Shown one piece after another: positions 32,123 to 41,114 of a DNA stretch of 64,000 nucleotides. The notes beneath the pieces were generated by a model. That model did no database searches, was not told the origin of the DNA, and saw nothing but the letters and a program-made list of their open reading frames with translations. A program made the translations under genes and the position numbers. Source of the stretch: Bradyrhizobium sp. dw_411. Lineage in GTDB: Bacteria; Pseudomonadota; Alphaproteobacteria; Rhizobiales; Xanthobacteraceae. The stretch is taken from contig NZ_JAAVUY010000012.1 in assembly GCF_018449695.1 (NCBI RefSeq), positions 124,001 to 188,000 on the forward strand. The letters are read 5' to 3'. The number at the start of each line of letters is the position of its first letter. The first letter of the stretch is position 1.

Positions 32123-34810
32123 GTGAGCAGTGCCGACCCCAAAAATCCCGCGCCTTCCTTGTTGCCCGAAATCTTTCTGCGCTGGTTCGAAAGCCGCGGA
32201 TGGTCGCCGCGCGAGCATCAACTGGCGCTGCTCGAGAAAACCCGCCACGACCGCTCCGCGTTGCTGATCGCGCCGACGGGTGCGGGCAAAACGCTGGCGG
32301 GTTTTCTGCCGACGCTGGTGGAGTTGAGCGGGGTTGCGCGCGCTCCTTCTTCTCCCCTCCCTCCGCGAAGCGGCGGGGAGGGGTCGGGGGTGGGGGGGCT
32401 CTCGGCTCGCTCTGTTGCTAATGTTGATACCGAATCCGCCGAAACACCCCCCACCCCCGACCCCTCCCCGCCACGCGCTTCGCGCGCGGGGGGAGGGGAG
32501 AAGATTGTCCAGCGCAGCCGGGGCCTGCACACGCTCTACATCTCGCCATTGAAAGCGCTCGCAGTCGATATCGCGCGCAATCTGGAGACGCCGATCGCGC
32601 AGATGAATCTGCCGATCAAGGTCGAGACCCGCACCGGCGACACACCCGTATCGCGGCGGCAGCGGCAGCGGCGCTATCCGCCGGATATTCTGCTCACCAC
32701 GCCCGAACAATTGGCATTGCTGTTGTCGTCCGACGACGCGCCGTTTCTGTTCGGCTCGCTCAAGCGCATCGTGCTTGACGAGTTGCATGCGCTGGTGACC
32801 TCCAAGCGCGGTGATCTCTTGGCGCTCGGCCTGGCGCGGCTGTGGCGGCTGGCGCCGCAAGTCAGGGCGATCGGGCTGTCGGCGACGGTGGCCGAGCCGG
32901 AATCGCTGGCGCGGTTTCTGGTGCCGCAGCGCGACGGCAATGTTGAAGCGGCCGATATCGTGATTGCCGGCGGCGCCGCGCCGCCGGTGGTCGAAATGCT
33001 GGATACGCGCGAAAGGCTGCCATGGGCCGGTCACAGCGCGCGCCATGCGCTTGGCGAAATCTATGAGCTGATCAAGCGCAACAAGACCACGCTGGTGTTC
33101 GTCAACACCCGCAGCCAGGCCGAGATGCTGTTTCAGGATCTGTGGCGCATGAACGATGACGGGCTTGCGATCGCGCTGCATCACGGTTCGCTCGATGTCG
33201 CGCAGCGCCGCAAGGTCGAGGACGCGATGGCGGCGGGAAAATTGCGCGGCGTGGTTTGCACCTCGTCGCTCGATCTCGGCGTCGACTGGGGCGATGTCGA
33301 TCTTGTGATCAATGTCGGCGCGCCCAAGGGCGCCTCTAGGCTGATGCAGCGGATCGGCCGCGCCAATCACCGCATCGATGAAGCCTCGCGCGCGGTGCTG
33401 GTGCCGGCCAATCGCTTCGAGGTGCTGGAATGCGCGGTGGCGATCGACGCGGTCAACGAAAACGCGCAGGATACCCCGCCGCTGCGCATCGGTGCGCTCG
33501 ATGTGCTGGCGCAGCATGTGCTCGGATGCGCCTGCGGCGAACCGTTTCTGTCCGATGAGCTCTATCGCGAAGTCCTGACATCGGCGCCCTATTCGGGCTT
33601 GACCCGCACCGATTTCGACGATGTGGTCGATTTCGTCGCCACCGGCGGCTATGCGCTGAAAACCTATGAGCGCTTCGCGCGCATCAAGCAGGACAAGACC
33701 GGCCGCTGGCGCGTGACCAATCCGCGGGTACGGCAAAGCTATCGTCTCAATGTCGGCACCATCGTCGAGGAATCGATGCTGAAAGTGCGGCTGGTGCGCT
33801 CGCGCGGCGGCGGGTCGGGCTCGACCGGCGCGCTGGGCCGCGGTGGCCGGATGCTCGGCGAGATCGAGGAATATTTTATCGAAGGCCTTGTCGTCGGCGA
33901 CACCTTTGTGTTCGGCGGCGAGGTGGTGCGCTACGAGGCGCTGGCCGAAGATCAGGTCTATGTGTCCCGCGCCAACGACGCTGACGCCAAAGTGCCGTCC
34001 TATATGGGCGGCAAGTTTCCGCTTTCGACCTATCTCGCCGAACGCGTGCGCAAGCTGCTCGCCGACAAGCGCGCCTGGAGCGTGCTGCCGGATCAGGTAC
34101 GCGAATGGTTGTCGCTACAGGCGCATCTGTCGCGCGTGCCCGGCGTGCGCGAAATGGTGGTCGAAACCTTTCCGCGCGCCAACAAGCATTATCTCGTCTG
34201 CTATCCCTTTGAGGGCCGGCTGGCGCACCAGACGCTCGGCATGCTGCTGACGCGCAGGCTCGAGCGCGCCCGCGCCCGGCCTTTGGGTTTCGTCGCCAAT
34301 GAATATGCGCTGGCGATCTGGGGGCTCGGCGATATCTCCGCGATGATCCGTCAGGGCAGGCTCGATCTCAACGCGCTGTTCGACGCGGACATGCTGGGCG
34401 ACGATCTCGAAGCGTGGCTGGCAGAATCCGCGCTGATGAAACGCACTTTTCGTACCTGCGCGATCATCTCGGGCCTGATCGCGCAGCGCTTCAGCGGCGA
34501 GGAAAAAAGCCGCCGCCAGGTCTTGTTTTCGACCGATCTGGTCTACGACGTGCTGCGCAAGCACCAGCCGGATCACGTTTTGCTGCGCGCCGCGCGGGCC
34601 GATGCCGCGACCGGGTTGCTCGATTTGCGCCGGCTTGGTGATATGCTCTCGCGGATCAAGGGGCGAATCACCTTTCGGGAACTCGACCGGGTTTCGCCGC
34701 TCGCGGTGCCGGTGATGCTGGAAATCGGCCGCGAAGCGGTCTATGGCGAAGCCTCCGACGAATTGCTGGCGGAAGCGGCGGAAGAACTGGTTAAAGAGGC
34801 GACTGGATAA
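32123..34810 (+). CDS. Ligase-associated DEXH-box helicase (Lhr-type), with repeat-derived insertion
   Basis: An 895-residue superfamily 2 helicase. Walker A is A-P-T-G-A-G-K-T (50-57), motif II D-E-L-H (219-222), motif III G-L-S-A-T-V, motif VI Q-R-I-G-R-A-N-H-R-I-D, then the winged-helix and Lhr-core domains. Between Walker A and motif Ia (S-P-L-K-A-L-A-V-D) lie about 54 extra residues (74-127) encoded by a palindromic repeat. Normal relatives run nearly directly from P-T-L-V-E-L to R-G-L-H-T-L-Y-I-S-P-L-K. The GTG at 32123 is used. Role: DNA unwinding in the ligase-associated repair set; PdeM follows after three bases. Confidence 0.92.
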   Translation: MSSADPKNPAPSLLPEIFLRWFESRGWSPREHQLALLEKTRHDRSALLIAPTGAGKTLAGFLPTLVELSGVARAPSSPLPPRSGGEGSGVGGLSARSVANVDTESAETPPTPDPSPPRASRAGGGEKIVQRSRGLHTLYISPLKALAVDIARNLETPIAQMNLPIKVETRTGDTPVSRRQRQRRYPPDILLTTPEQLALLLSSDDAPFLFGSLKRIVLDELHALVTSKRGDLLALGLARLWRLAPQVRAIGLSATVAEPESLARFLVPQRDGNVEAADIVIAGGAAPPVVEMLDTRERLPWAGHSARHALGEIYELIKRNKTTLVFVNTRSQAEMLFQDLWRMNDDGLAIALHHGSLDVAQRRKVEDAMAAGKLRGVVCTSSLDLGVDWGDVDLVINVGAPKGASRLMQRIGRANHRIDEASRAVLVPANRFEVLECAVAIDAVNENAQDTPPLRIGALDVLAQHVLGCACGEPFLSDELYREVLTSAPYSGLTRTDFDDVVDFVATGGYALKTYERFARIKQDKTGRWRVTNPRVRQSYRLNVGTIVEESMLKVRLVRSRGGGSGSTGALGRGGRMLGEIEEYFIEGLVVGDTFVFGGEVVRYEALAEDQVYVSRANDADAKVPSYMGGKFPLSTYLAERVRKLLADKRAWSVLPDQVREWLSLQAHLSRVPGVREMVVETFPRANKHYLVCYPFEGRLAHQTLGMLLTRRLERARARPLGFVANEYALAIWGLGDISAMIRQGRLDLNALFDADMLGDDLEAWLAESALMKRTFRTCAIISGLIAQRFSGEEKSRRQVLFSTDLVYDVLRKHQPDHVLLRAARADAATGLLDLRRLGDMLSRIKGRITFRELDRVSPLAVPVMLEIGREAVYGEASDELLAEAAEELVKEATG
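32351..32501. repeat. Long palindromic repeat inside the helicase gene
   Basis: Same two-arm structure as 29622-29765, in the same translated phase: the helicase peptide SPLPPRSGGEGSGVGG is identical to that in the ligase, and both contain T-P-P-T-P-D-P-S-P-P-R-A. Confidence 0.9.
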
Positions 34811-34813
34811 ATC

Positions 34814-35527
34814 GTGACGGCCCGCGCGCAATCCCTGCATAAAGAGAAATCAACCGCTCGCATCGCGACGCTCGATGTCGTCGATGTGACGCTGGTCGCC
34901 GACCTCTCCGGTGCGCTGTTCTGGGAAGACGAACGCCTGCTGGTCGTCTCCGACCTGCATCTGGAAAAGGGCTCCAGTTTTGCGACCCGCGGCGTGCTGT
35001 TGCCGCCTTACGATACGGTCGCCACGCTGAGCCGGCTCGCGGCCGTGATCGCGCGGCACGATCCGCGCACCGTGATCGCGCTGGGCGACAGTTTCCATGA
35101 TCGCACGGCCCATGACCGGCTGTCGGCGCCGGACCGCGACGCGATCGCGGCCATACAAGTTCGGCGCGACTGGATCTGGATATCCGGCAATCACGATCCG
35201 GCATTGCCGTCCGATCTCGGCGGCGTCGTCGCCAGCGAAGTTGCGATCGGCGGAATCGCGTTCCGCCATGAGCCGACCGGTGCAGCAGGCGAGATCGCCG
35301 GACATCTGCATCCCAAGGCACGGGTGAGCACGCGCGGCCGCTCGATGGAGCGGCGCTGTTTTGCCTGCGACGGCGAGCGCGCCGTGATGCCGGCCTTCGG
35401 CGCCTACACCGGCGGCCTCAGCATTCGCGACGCGGCGTTTGCGAAGATTTTCAAGACGCCGGGTTTTGTGGCGCATGTGCTGGGTGATGCGAAGTTGCAC
35501 ATGATTGCTGCGACGCGCTGCTACTGA
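34814..35527 (+). CDS. pdeM: Ligase-associated DNA damage response endonuclease PdeM
   Basis: A 237-residue calcineurin-like metallophosphoesterase, the fourth member of the ligase-associated set. Metal-binding motifs are all present: V-S-D-L-H-L-E-K-G, A-L-G-D-S-F-H-D, S-G-N-H-D-P and A-G-H-L-H-P-K-A. The GTG start lies three bases after the helicase stop, so the two are coupled. Length and motif order fit the family. Confidence 0.92.
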   Translation: MTARAQSLHKEKSTARIATLDVVDVTLVADLSGALFWEDERLLVVSDLHLEKGSSFATRGVLLPPYDTVATLSRLAAVIARHDPRTVIALGDSFHDRTAHDRLSAPDRDAIAAIQVRRDWIWISGNHDPALPSDLGGVVASEVAIGGIAFRHEPTGAAGEIAGHLHPKARVSTRGRSMERRCFACDGERAVMPAFGAYTGGLSIRDAAFAKIFKTPGFVAHVLGDAKLHMIAATRCY

Positions 35528-35579
35528 GCTTTCTTAAACCTCGCCCTTGTTCTTCACCTCTCCCCTTTTGGCTTTCGTC

Positions 35580-36112
35580 TACCCGACGGGCAAATCAGTG
35601 CGCATGGCGCCGGGTGGTCTGTCCAGTCCTTCTCATAAAATATTCCGATTTTCAGAAATCGCGAATCAATCTATATCCAACGCCATCCCGTTCCCACAAG
35701 AGGGGCGTTTCGCGGTCGTCACGGACGTTGGGTGCGGGATGCAGTGGACGCGGCAGCGTTGGCGCACGAAAGTGTGCAGACGAACGATGCTGACGCGGAC
35801 GGTGAAGTCGTGTGGTCCTGACACCCCGACGCTGGTGTCAAGTTGGCGGAGTTATCCGCTGATGACGGTGGCAAGAGAGCCCGGTCACCGGGGAGAGCGC
35901 GAAATAGACCGTTAAAACCATTGCGCGGGGAAAGCCGGATGTTTCCGGTGAACTCGTGGTGACTAACGCGCGTGCTACCACCACACTACACGCGCGGCTG
36001 CGGGTGCATCGGACATCCGGCTTTCCCTGCGCCCTCTGTTTGGAGGGAGCGAGAATTTCCACCAAAACTTCGGGCGCATCGCGCCGCGGGAACGCGGATG
36101 TGTGTCCCCACT
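35580..36112. repeat. Long non-coding dispersed repeat region
   Basis: About 530 bases without a credible gene. One structure is plain: CGGGGAAAGCCGGATGT (35926-35942) and its reverse complement-like ACATCCGGCTTTCCCTG (36012-36028) facing each other. Translations of this stretch (C-G-P-D-T-P-T-L-V-S-S and R-L-R-V-H-R) resemble spurious frames that recur across Bradyrhizobiaceae genomes, so I call it a dispersed repeat. That last point rests on memory. Confidence 0.55.
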
Positions 36113-36234
36113 GTCGTCCCTGCGAACGCAGGGGGACCCATAACCACAGGACGTTGTGTTGTGCAGAAGCCGTCGAACAGCGTCCTCCAACGACAGGCCG
36201 CGGCGTGTGGGTCCCTTGCGTGCGCAGGGACGAC
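36113..36234. repeat. Inverted repeat, GTCGTCCCTGCG family
   Basis: GTCGTCCCTGCGAACGCAGG and GGGACCCATA at the left; TGTGGGTCCC and TGCGTGCGCAGGGACGAC at the right, in opposite orientation. Confidence 0.8.
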
Positions 36235-36250
36235 GTTGAAAGAGGTATCC

Positions 36251-36333
36251 GTCATTGCGAGGAGCGAAGCGACGAAGCAATCCACTCTTTCTTTACCCGG
36301 CGAGATGGATTGCTTCGCTGCGCTCGCAATGAC
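36251..36333. repeat. Inverted repeat, GCGAGGAGCGAAGCGACGAA family (second copy)
   Basis: Same arms as 18296-18376: GCGAGGAGCGAAGCGACGAA at the left, TGGATTGCTTCGCTGCGC and GCAATGAC at the right. It ends 12 bases before the LysR stop codon and may act as its transcript end. Confidence 0.85.
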
Positions 36334-36345
36334 GAAGATCCAACC

Positions 36346-37209
36346 CTACGCCGCCTTGGCCTGCACAGTGTTGCAGAATTCCGCGAGACGATCGGCAAGC
36401 CGCAGCGTTGCGGCGCTGGCGTCGGGGGAGGCCACCAGCGCGACTTCGGTGCGGTCGATTGGCTTGAAGCCGTCCTTGGCAGTCAGCACGCGATGATCGG
36501 ACTGAATCGCCATTTCAGAGAGGATGCTCAGGCCCATGCCGGCGGCGACCGCGGCCTGGATGCCGGAGAGGTTGGAACTGGTATAGGCCATGTACCAGGT
36601 CCGCCCGGCGCTTTCGAGCGCGTGAATCGCGCCGGCCCGATACAGACAGCCGGTGGGAAAACCGATCAACGGCACCGTGCCGGTAGTGGCATGGCGCGGA
36701 TGGCTTTTGCTGGTGACCCAATGTACGCGTTCCGGCCACACCGCGATGCCGCCCTTTTCGCCGGCGTTGCGCTTGAACAGCGCCAGATCGAGATCGCCGC
36801 ATTCGAGGTCACGCTTGAGATAGGCGCTTTGGTCGGCGCGGACATCGAGCCGCAAGGTCGGATGCGAGCGCGAGAACGCCGCCAGCAATTTCGCCAGCCG
36901 GTAGGCCGCAAAATCTTCGGGAACGCCGAGCCTGACCGCGCCCTCGGTGCCGGGCCGCGCCATCACGTCGCGGGCTTCCTCCGCGAGCGACAGCAGCCGC
37001 CGCGCATAGGGCAACAACTGCTCGCCGGCTTCGGTCGGCGTCACGTCCTTGCCGGTTCGATTAAGCAACGGCTGGCCGACATCGTCTTCCAGCCGCTTGA
37101 TCTGCTGGCTGACGGTGGACTGGGTGCGGTGGACCCGTTCACTGGCGCGGGTGAAGCCGCCGGAATCGACTACCGAGACGAAACTGCGCAGCAGTTCGAG
37201 ATCGAGCAT
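36346..37209 (-). CDS. LysR-family transcriptional regulator
   Basis: A 287-residue regulator. Winged helix-turn-helix at residues 3-62 (L-L-R-S-F-V-S-V-V-D-S-G-G-F-T-R-A-S-E-R and T-Q-S-T-V-S-Q-Q-I-K-R-L-E), then a two-lobed effector domain beginning V-R-L-G-V-P-E-D-F-A. GAGGT precedes ATG 37209. It is divergent from the EamA transporter gene, with about 110 bases between, the classic LysR arrangement, so that transporter is the likely target. Effector unknown. Confidence 0.9.
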   Translation of the reverse strand: MLDLELLRSFVSVVDSGGFTRASERVHRTQSTVSQQIKRLEDDVGQPLLNRTGKDVTPTEAGEQLLPYARRLLSLAEEARDVMARPGTEGAVRLGVPEDFAAYRLAKLLAAFSRSHPTLRLDVRADQSAYLKRDLECGDLDLALFKRNAGEKGGIAVWPERVHWVTSKSHPRHATTGTVPLIGFPTGCLYRAGAIHALESAGRTWYMAYTSSNLSGIQAAVAAGMGLSILSEMAIQSDHRVLTAKDGFKPIDRTEVALVASPDASAATLRLADRLAEFCNTVQAKAA

Positions 37210-37322
37210 GGGAGTACCTCGGGGACCCGGAACTATTCATTTATCCACTGATGCCAAGTTTATCATTTAATTTCCAAATATCAAGGCGCGGGCCTATATC
37301 GGAGCCGCAAGGAGAAATTGCC

Positions 37323-38258
37323 ATGTCGTCCGCACCCTCCATCGCGGTTCCCCGCGCCGGTTTTAATCCGCTGCCGCTTTATATCGGCCTGTTCTGCCTG
37401 CTCTGGAGTTTTGCCTTTGTCGCAGGAAAGATCGGCGTCACCGATTGCCCGCCGCTGATTCTGCTCGCGGCGCGGTTTTCGCTGGCCGGCGTCCTGATCC
37501 TCGGCATCTCGGCATTTCGCCGCGAGGGCTGGTCGTTGTCGTGGCGCGACACGCTCGTGTTCGCGATTATCGGCATCGCCAACAACGCGCTCTATCTCGG
37601 CCTCGGCTATACCGGATTGCAGACCGTCTCCGCCGGCCTTGGCGCGCTGATTGTCAGCGCCAATCCGGTCTTCACGGCCGTTTTCGCCGCGCTGTTTCTC
37701 GGCGAGCCACTCACCTGGCGCAAAGTGGCGGGGCTGCTGCTCGGCATCATCGGCGTCGGCTTCATTGTCTGGCACCGCATGTCGGTCGGTACCGACAGCC
37801 TGCACGGCATTCTGTTCACGCTGGCATCACTGGCGTCGATCGTGGCCGGCACCATCCTGTTCAAGGTGCTGGCGCCAAAGGGCAGCCTGTGGATCGGCAA
37901 TGGCGTGCAGAATCTCGTCGCGGGACTCGTGCTGATCCCGTTCGCGTTCACGCTGGCCGATGTCGGCGCGATCGTGCCGAGCATGCGGCTGCTCGGAGCC
38001 TTCGCATTCCTGACGCTGGGCGGATCGATCCTGGCTTATCTGTTGTGGTTTCATCTCTTGAAAGTGTGCGGCGCGACCGCGGCCAGCGCCTATCACTTCC
38101 TGATGCCGCCGCTCGGCATGCTGTTCGCATGGATGGTGCTGGGCGAGCATGTCGAGAGCCGGGATCTGATGGGAATCATTCCGGTCGCGCTCGGCATCTA
38201 TCTGGTGACGCGCCCGGCCGCGGCGACCGAGACACCGCGTGTACAGACCGCAGGCTGA
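37323..38258 (+). CDS. EamA/RhaT family (DMT) transporter
   Basis: A 311-residue membrane protein with ten predicted helices in two EamA repeats: L-P-L-Y-I-G-L-F-C-L-L-W-S-F-A-F-V to F-L-G-E-P-L-T-W-R-K-V-A-G-L and S-L-A-S-I-V-A-G-T-I-L-F-K to M-V-L-G-E-H-V-E. The G-E-P/G-E-H turns near the end of each half are typical. AAGGAG precedes ATG 37323. Likely a metabolite exporter controlled by the divergent LysR regulator. Confidence 0.9.
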   Translation: MSSAPSIAVPRAGFNPLPLYIGLFCLLWSFAFVAGKIGVTDCPPLILLAARFSLAGVLILGISAFRREGWSLSWRDTLVFAIIGIANNALYLGLGYTGLQTVSAGLGALIVSANPVFTAVFAALFLGEPLTWRKVAGLLLGIIGVGFIVWHRMSVGTDSLHGILFTLASLASIVAGTILFKVLAPKGSLWIGNGVQNLVAGLVLIPFAFTLADVGAIVPSMRLLGAFAFLTLGGSILAYLLWFHLLKVCGATAASAYHFLMPPLGMLFAWMVLGEHVESRDLMGIIPVALGIYLVTRPAAATETPRVQTAG

Positions 38259-38268
38259 GGAGGCGACT

Positions 38269-39060
38269 TCAATCCTTTCGAAACACAATCGACGCCATCC
38301 AGCCGGTCATCAGCGCCATGAAGGCGGTGACGAGGCCATAGACCAGGCCGTTCTGGCGCGCGGAGGTCGCGACGAACTGTTCGAAGCCGACCTTGACGAT
38401 GTCGAATGCAGTTTCCGTCCGTGTCACCAATTGGCCATCGGAAAACAGCTTGATCTCGACGTCGTATGTGCCGATCGGCACCTCGGCCGGGAGCGGAATG
38501 CCGGTGCGAAACAACGTCGGCGTCAGGAACGTCACCGCCGAGGTTTCCTCGCGATAAAGACCATGTTCGGAGCGCAGCCGCACGAAGGCGCTTCGGAACG
38601 GATCGTTCGGCACTACGTCGGCATAGTCAGGTCCGACGCGCTGCATCAGCAGCACATTGTTGAGTCCGAGCTGTTGGCGCCGCTCGACCTCGGGCGAGGC
38701 GATCGCGTCGAACGGACGATTGGAGAACAGCGCGAGATAGCTCGGCACTTTGAGGAATTCGCGGTAGTCGGTGTTGATCCAGATGCCGAATTTGCGCTCC
38801 TTGCGCCGCGTCACCATGTCGGCGCGGGGGCCGCTGACGGTCACGACGAGATCGTAAGCGGTGCGGGTCGAAGGCGTATTGGCGTCCTTTTCGACCGAGC
38901 CGAACAGCACGAGCTCTTCGCCGGAATAATTCGGCGTCACCGTTACGCGATGGTTGGAGACCGACACGATCAGCCGTTCCGCGCGTGTAGGTGTGGCGGC
39001 GGAGAGAACGCCGAGCGCCAGCATCATGCCGATCATCGTGCGGAAGCGGATTTCGCTCAT
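38269..39060 (-). CDS. TIGR02186-family membrane-anchored protein
   Basis: A 263-residue protein with a signal peptide (M-M-L-A-L-G-V-L-S-A-A-T-P-T-R-A), an extracytoplasmic beta-rich domain (S-N-H-R-V-T-V-T-P-N-Y-S-G-E-E-L-V-L-F-G; V-L-L-M-Q-R-V-G-P-D-Y-A) and one C-terminal helix (Y-G-L-V-T-A-F-M-A-L-M-T-G-W-M-A-S-I). This matches the conserved TIGR02186 family, which sits next to TauE-like permeases. Its ATG overlaps the permease stop by 4 bases. Function unknown; a partner of the permease is a fair inference. Confidence 0.82.
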   Translation of the reverse strand: MSEIRFRTMIGMMLALGVLSAATPTRAERLIVSVSNHRVTVTPNYSGEELVLFGSVEKDANTPSTRTAYDLVVTVSGPRADMVTRRKERKFGIWINTDYREFLKVPSYLALFSNRPFDAIASPEVERRQQLGLNNVLLMQRVGPDYADVVPNDPFRSAFVRLRSEHGLYREETSAVTFLTPTLFRTGIPLPAEVPIGTYDVEIKLFSDGQLVTRTETAFDIVKVGFEQFVATSARQNGLVYGLVTAFMALMTGWMASIVFRKD

Positions 39061-39983
39061 CCCGCACCTCCGGCTTCCCGGATGGTGAAGAGATCGTCGG
39101 GACGGATCACCAGTTCGACCGCAAAGCGGATGCCGACCGCGAGAATCAGGAGTCCGAGCAGCAGCCGCAGATGTTCGCCGCGAATCTTCTGGCCGGCGCG
39201 TGCGCCGAACTGCGCGCCGGTCACGCCACCGATCATCAGGATCAGCGCCAGCACGGCGTCGACCAGATGATTGGTGACAGCATGCAGCAAAGTGGCGAAC
39301 ACCATGGTGACCAGCGTCAGCACCATCGAGGTGCCGATCACGGTCGAGGTCGGCACCCGCAGCAGATAGATCATGATCGGGATCAGGATGAAGCCGCCGC
39401 CGATCCCCATCACGGCGCCGATGAAGCCGATAATCAGACCGACTGCGACCACGGGAATGACCGACAAATAGATCTTGGAGCGCTTGAAGCGCACCTTCAG
39501 CGGCAGCCCGTGGATCCAGCCATGGCTGCCCGAGCGGCGCAAGGGAATCGCGACACCGCGCCGCACCCGCAGGATCGCGCGCAAGCCCTCCCAGAACATC
39601 AATCCGCCCACGGTCGTGAGCAGCACGACGTAAGACAGCGCAATCATCAGGTCGAGCTGGCCGAGCGAGCGCAGCAGCGTGAAGGTCCACACGCCCAGCG
39701 CGGTGCCGATGACGCCGCCGCTCAACAGCACCAAAGCGAGCGCGGGATCGATGGCGCGGCGGCGCCAATAGGATATCGCGCCGGAAAACGACGAGGCTGC
39801 GATGTGGCTGGCGACCGAGGCGACCGCGACCGCGGGCGCGATGCCGATGAAGATCAACAGCGGCGTCATCAGGAAGCCGCCGCCGATACCGAACATGCCG
39901 GATACGAAACCAACCGCCGCGCCCATCGCCAGGATGAGGAAAACATTGACCGGGATATCGGCGATCGGAAGATAAAGCTGCAC
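39057..39983 (-). CDS. TauE/SafE family sulfite or anion exporter-like permease
   Basis: A 308-residue membrane protein with two homologous halves, each carrying the TauE signature: G-M-F-G-I-G-G-G-F-L-M-T-P-L-L near residue 35 and G-A-V-M-G-I-G-G-G-F-I-L-I-P-I near residue 190. Family members move sulfite, sulfoacetate or other organosulfur anions. GTG 39983 is used. It forms a two-gene operon with the TIGR02186-family protein, overlapping by 4 bases. Confidence 0.9.
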   Translation of the reverse strand: MQLYLPIADIPVNVFLILAMGAAVGFVSGMFGIGGGFLMTPLLIFIGIAPAVAVASVASHIAASSFSGAISYWRRRAIDPALALVLLSGGVIGTALGVWTFTLLRSLGQLDLMIALSYVVLLTTVGGLMFWEGLRAILRVRRGVAIPLRRSGSHGWIHGLPLKVRFKRSKIYLSVIPVVAVGLIIGFIGAVMGIGGGFILIPIMIYLLRVPTSTVIGTSMVLTLVTMVFATLLHAVTNHLVDAVLALILMIGGVTGAQFGARAGQKIRGEHLRLLLGLLILAVGIRFAVELVIRPDDLFTIREAGGAG

Positions 39984-40199
39984 GCGCGTCGCTTCGGAGT
40001 TAGCCCTGAGGCTGGCCGAAACCGCTCATGGCGTGGTTTCCTGGAATGCGGATCAAATGCCGGGCCCCTGCATAGCCGAAATCGTTCATCGGAGGGACTA
40101 AAGAATCCATGGGAGGCCGGTTTTTTGCCGCTGGCGGCCACACAATTTCCGATGTGGTGAATGATTCAGATTAACGGCCGCAAGGAGCTTCAAACAGGC

Positions 40200-41024
40200 T
40201 CAATGTTTGGCGACGGAATCGGTCACGATGTTGGTGATGAGGTTCATTGTCGCAGCCTCCCTGGCGCCGAGCCAGCGGACATCACGGGTGGCCGACATCG
40301 CTTCCACGACGGAGGAGGCAACACCCATCCTGGTCATATAGCTCAGTACGATCCCTGCGGTGCGCTGGGTTTCGGCGACGGGATCGCTGCCGGGCGAGGT
40401 CGTCACAAAGCGGTGGACGCCCAGCGCCGAGCCCTCGATGCCATAGCGGGTCGTGCCGCCGGCAAAAACAAGGACGCAGGCACTGGCGCAGTAAGACGGC
40501 TTGATATGGCCGGGGGCATCGGCGATGCCGACAGCCGTGACCAGCCCGCGCGATCGAATGGTCTCGCCCATGATGATCGCCTGATTCACATCGCCGCCCG
40601 GCGAGGACAGCAGGACGACATCGCCGGCCACCAGATGGGCTTCGTCCAGCCGGTCGCGGAACCAGCTCGCGGCGGCGGGGCCGATCTTGCCGGTGATGGC
40701 CAGTCCGGGCCGGGCGCGGCCGGAATCGTCGAGATCGGCTTTGGCGATCGGCGAGGCGGTCAGGCTTGGCGAGACATACTGGTCCTTCCAGTAGGCCCAG
40801 GCCTCCGGCCGCGACAGGTCCCGGTAGGCGCGGATGCCAAGGCCCGCGACCAAAAGAATAAAGATCAGCGTCGATCCGAGTCGCCGCGTACTGCCGGTGG
40901 GCAGGCGGCAGCTCGCCGGAGGCTGCTTGACCGGCTCAGCCTGCGCGCGCGGGGCCGCGACCGCGGGTCCGGTCGGCGAGGTTCGGAAGCGGCTTGCTTC
41001 GTCCCGGCCATCATCGACAGACAC
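40200..41024 (-). CDS. Membrane-anchored ClpP-like protein (COG3904 type)
   Basis: A 274-residue protein with a Pro-rich cytoplasmic N-terminus, one membrane helix (residues about 50-66, L-G-S-T-L-I-F-I-L-L-V-A-G-L-G-I) and an external domain of the ClpP/crotonase fold. Key stretches: L-L-S-S-P-G-G-D-V-N-Q-A, S-Y-C-A-S-A-C-V-L-V-F-A-G-G with the presumed nucleophile serine, and G-V-H-R-F with a candidate histidine. GGAGGGA precedes GTG 41024. Proteolytic activity is a family-based guess. It shares the C-A-S-A-C motif with the protein at 15694-16152. Confidence 0.78.
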   Translation of the reverse strand: MSVDDGRDEASRFRTSPTGPAVAAPRAQAEPVKQPPASCRLPTGSTRRLGSTLIFILLVAGLGIRAYRDLSRPEAWAYWKDQYVSPSLTASPIAKADLDDSGRARPGLAITGKIGPAAASWFRDRLDEAHLVAGDVVLLSSPGGDVNQAIIMGETIRSRGLVTAVGIADAPGHIKPSYCASACVLVFAGGTTRYGIEGSALGVHRFVTTSPGSDPVAETQRTAGIVLSYMTRMGVASSVVEAMSATRDVRWLGAREAATMNLITNIVTDSVAKH

Positions 41025-41114
41025 GGTGATCCCTCCGGCAATAACAACCGAGTCTATCTATACCTGCTTCGTTGTCGGGAATATGCCGCAACGCCCGAAG
41101 GCGGTGCTGTGGCG

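Noticed and set aside
35547-35915. Frame with C-G-P-D-T-P-T-L-V-S-S
   Set aside because: It lies in a dispersed non-coding repeat region whose translations recur as spurious proteins; no ribosome binding site.
35956-37251. A 431-codon plus-strand frame
   Set aside because: Starts in a repeat and continues opposite the LysR gene; no protein family resemblance.
38269-39768. A 499-codon frame around the TIGR02186 gene
   Set aside because: Only the part from ATG 39060 is the real protein; the upstream part is a shadow of the TauE-like permease gene.
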